A stretch of DNA of 6,016 nucleotides from Bacillota bacterium (GTDB taxonomy: Bacteria; Bacillota; Clostridia; Oscillospirales; Ruminococcaceae). Under the pieces are notes generated by a model that worked only from the letters and a program-made list of their open reading frames with translations, was not told the origin of the DNA and did no database searches. The position numbers were made by a program, and so were the translations under genes. Below are positions 5,153 to 6,016 of the stretch, one piece after another (position 1 is the stretch's first letter; the number at the start of each line of letters is the position of its first letter). The stretch is from NCBI GenBank assembly GCA_023429685.1, contig JAEZDF010000129.1:1-6016 (forward strand), in the 5' to 3' direction.

Positions 5153-6016
5153 TTATCTGAACGCGCCAATGCGCTCGTCGTCGCTTAGTATCTGGTTGAA
5201 TCGGGGCGAGCTGTCAAGCACCATGCCGGTACCCAGCGCAACGCAATCCAAGGGGTTATCCGCAATGTATACGGGAATGCCCGTCTCCCTGTGAACCAGC
5301 TCATCCAGCCCGCGCAAAAGCGCGCCGCCGCCGGTTAATGTAATGCCGTGGTCGATAATATCCGCCGAAAGCTCGGGCGGGGTCTTTTCGAGCGTCGTCT
5401 TAATGACCTCAATAATCGTCTCAAGCGGCTCGCGCAATGCCTCTCGAATCTCCTCGGAGGATACAATCACATTCTTGGGCAGACCGTCAACCAGGTTGCG
5501 CCCCTTAATCTCGACGCTTTCCTCCCCTTCATACGGAAAGGCGGAACCGATCTCAATCTTTAAATCCTCGGCGGTTCGCTCGCCAATCAGGACGTTGTAG
5601 CGTTTTTTTATGTAGGAGACGATGCATGCATCAAACATATCGCCGCCGATGCGCGCGCTTTTCGCGGCAACAATGCCGCCCAGCGAGATAACCGCCACCT
5701 CGGTGGTGCCGCCGCCAATATCCACCACCATGTTACCGGTGGCCTCTGCAATGGGCAACCCTGCGCCGATTGCAGCCGCCATCGGCTCTTCGATGATGTA
5801 GACATGCCGTGCGCCCGCCTTAAGCGTCGCTTCCTTTACGGCGCGGCGTTCCACGGGGGTGACCCCCGACGGGATGCAGATGACAACGCGCGGTTTGGCA
5901 AACAGCTTGCCCGCAAATACCTTTTTAATAAAGATCTGCAGCATGCTCGCCGTGATGTCAAAGTCGGCGATAACGCCGTCCTTGAGCGGACGAATGGCAA
6001 CGATGGAACCGGGTGT
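5153..6016 (-). CDS. mreB: Rod-shape determining actin homologue MreB (5' end outside window)
   Basis: MreB is a bacterial actin that forms short membrane-bound filaments and guides side-wall synthesis. The open frame runs to the window edge. The first visible residues, TPGSIVAIRPLKDGVIADFDIT, lie upstream of an internal ATG (5944) and are conserved MreB sequence, so the gene must begin outside. By comparison with B. subtilis MreB about 58 N-terminal residues, including the first phosphate loop (DLGTANT type), are missing. The 287 visible residues contain the connecting segment IEEPMAAAIGA (75-85), the second phosphate loop DIGGGTTE (99-106) and the adenosine motif TGGGALLR (228-235). TPPELSADI precedes the last and NPLDCVALGTG follows it. 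The C-terminal tail LDSSPRFNQILSDDERIGAFR is somewhat longer than in B. subtilis MreB. Being next to mreC supports MreB itself over the paralogues Mbl or MreBH. A gap of about 300 bases with hairpins follows. Confidence 0.97.
   Translation of the reverse strand, partial: TPGSIVAIRPLKDGVIADFDITASMLQIFIKKVFAGKLFAKPRVVICIPSGVTPVERRAVKEATLKAGARHVYIIEEPMAAAIGAGLPIAEATGNMVVDIGGGTTEVAVISLGGIVAAKSARIGGDMFDACIVSYIKKRYNVLIGERTAEDLKIEIGSAFPYEGEESVEIKGRNLVDGLPKNVIVSSEEIREALREPLETIIEVIKTTLEKTPPELSADIIDHGITLTGGGALLRGLDELVHRETGIPVYIADNPLDCVALGTGMVLDSSPRFNQILSDDERIGAFR

Noticed and set aside
5153..5944. mreB starting at the internal ATG at 5944
   Set aside because: The same frame continues upstream to the window edge with conserved MreB residues (TPGSIVAIRPLKDGVIADFD), so this methionine is internal.
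1..6016. CRISPR arrays, insertion sequences, tRNA or rRNA genes, phage or defence genes
   Set aside because: I saw no spaced direct-repeat array, transposase frame, terminal inverted repeats or recognisable structural RNA. All large frames are accounted for by six housekeeping genes.

Overview
The window carries six genes, all on the minus strand. In transcription order (right to left) they are mreB (5' end cut off by the window), mreC, mreD, a class B penicillin-binding protein 2 (mrdA/pbpA type), a MinD-like ATPase, and methylglyoxal synthase mgsA (3' end cut off). The first four encode the cell-elongation machinery of a rod-shaped bacterium. The order mreBCD - pbp2 - minD - mgsA, the Gram-positive style of the proteins (B. 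subtilis/clostridial MreB, MreC and MgsA sequence features) and the purine-rich GGAGG-type ribosome sites suggest an anaerobic Firmicute of class Clostridia, perhaps an uncultured gut Oscillospiraceae-like lineage. This placement comes from recognition, not from a search.

Layout by region. 5153-6016: mreB, about 58 N-terminal residues missing. 4847-5152: a long mreB-mreC gap of about 300 bases that appears non-coding and holds several hairpins, including one built from a repeated heptamer and CTG triplets. 3974-4846: mreC, probably starting at a TTG rather than at the upstream ATG at 4885. 3380-3913: mreD. 3230-3379: a gap of 150 bases with an 11-bp hairpin and a 20-bp near-palindrome. 1211-3229: PBP2, closed by a probable weak terminator at 1166-1208. 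1072-1165: a very AT-rich stretch that probably holds a promoter. 331-1071: MinD-like ATPase. 1-284: mgsA, 46 bases downstream of minD, with its own ribosome site.

How the genes work together: MreB filaments under the membrane, linked through MreC and MreD, position PBP2, which cross-links new peptidoglycan along the side wall. PBP2 needs a RodA partner, which is not encoded here. MinD normally works with MinC (and MinE or MinJ/DivIVA) in division-site placement. No minC lies upstream of minD and no minE downstream. The MinD-like protein also ends without the membrane-binding tail of model MinDs.

The window is mostly conserved housekeeping DNA, and I do not see an undescribed defence, mobile or biosynthetic system. 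The points worth a second look are the reduced Min module, the structured intergenic gaps, two start-site corrections and unusual residues in the MgsA active-site segment.
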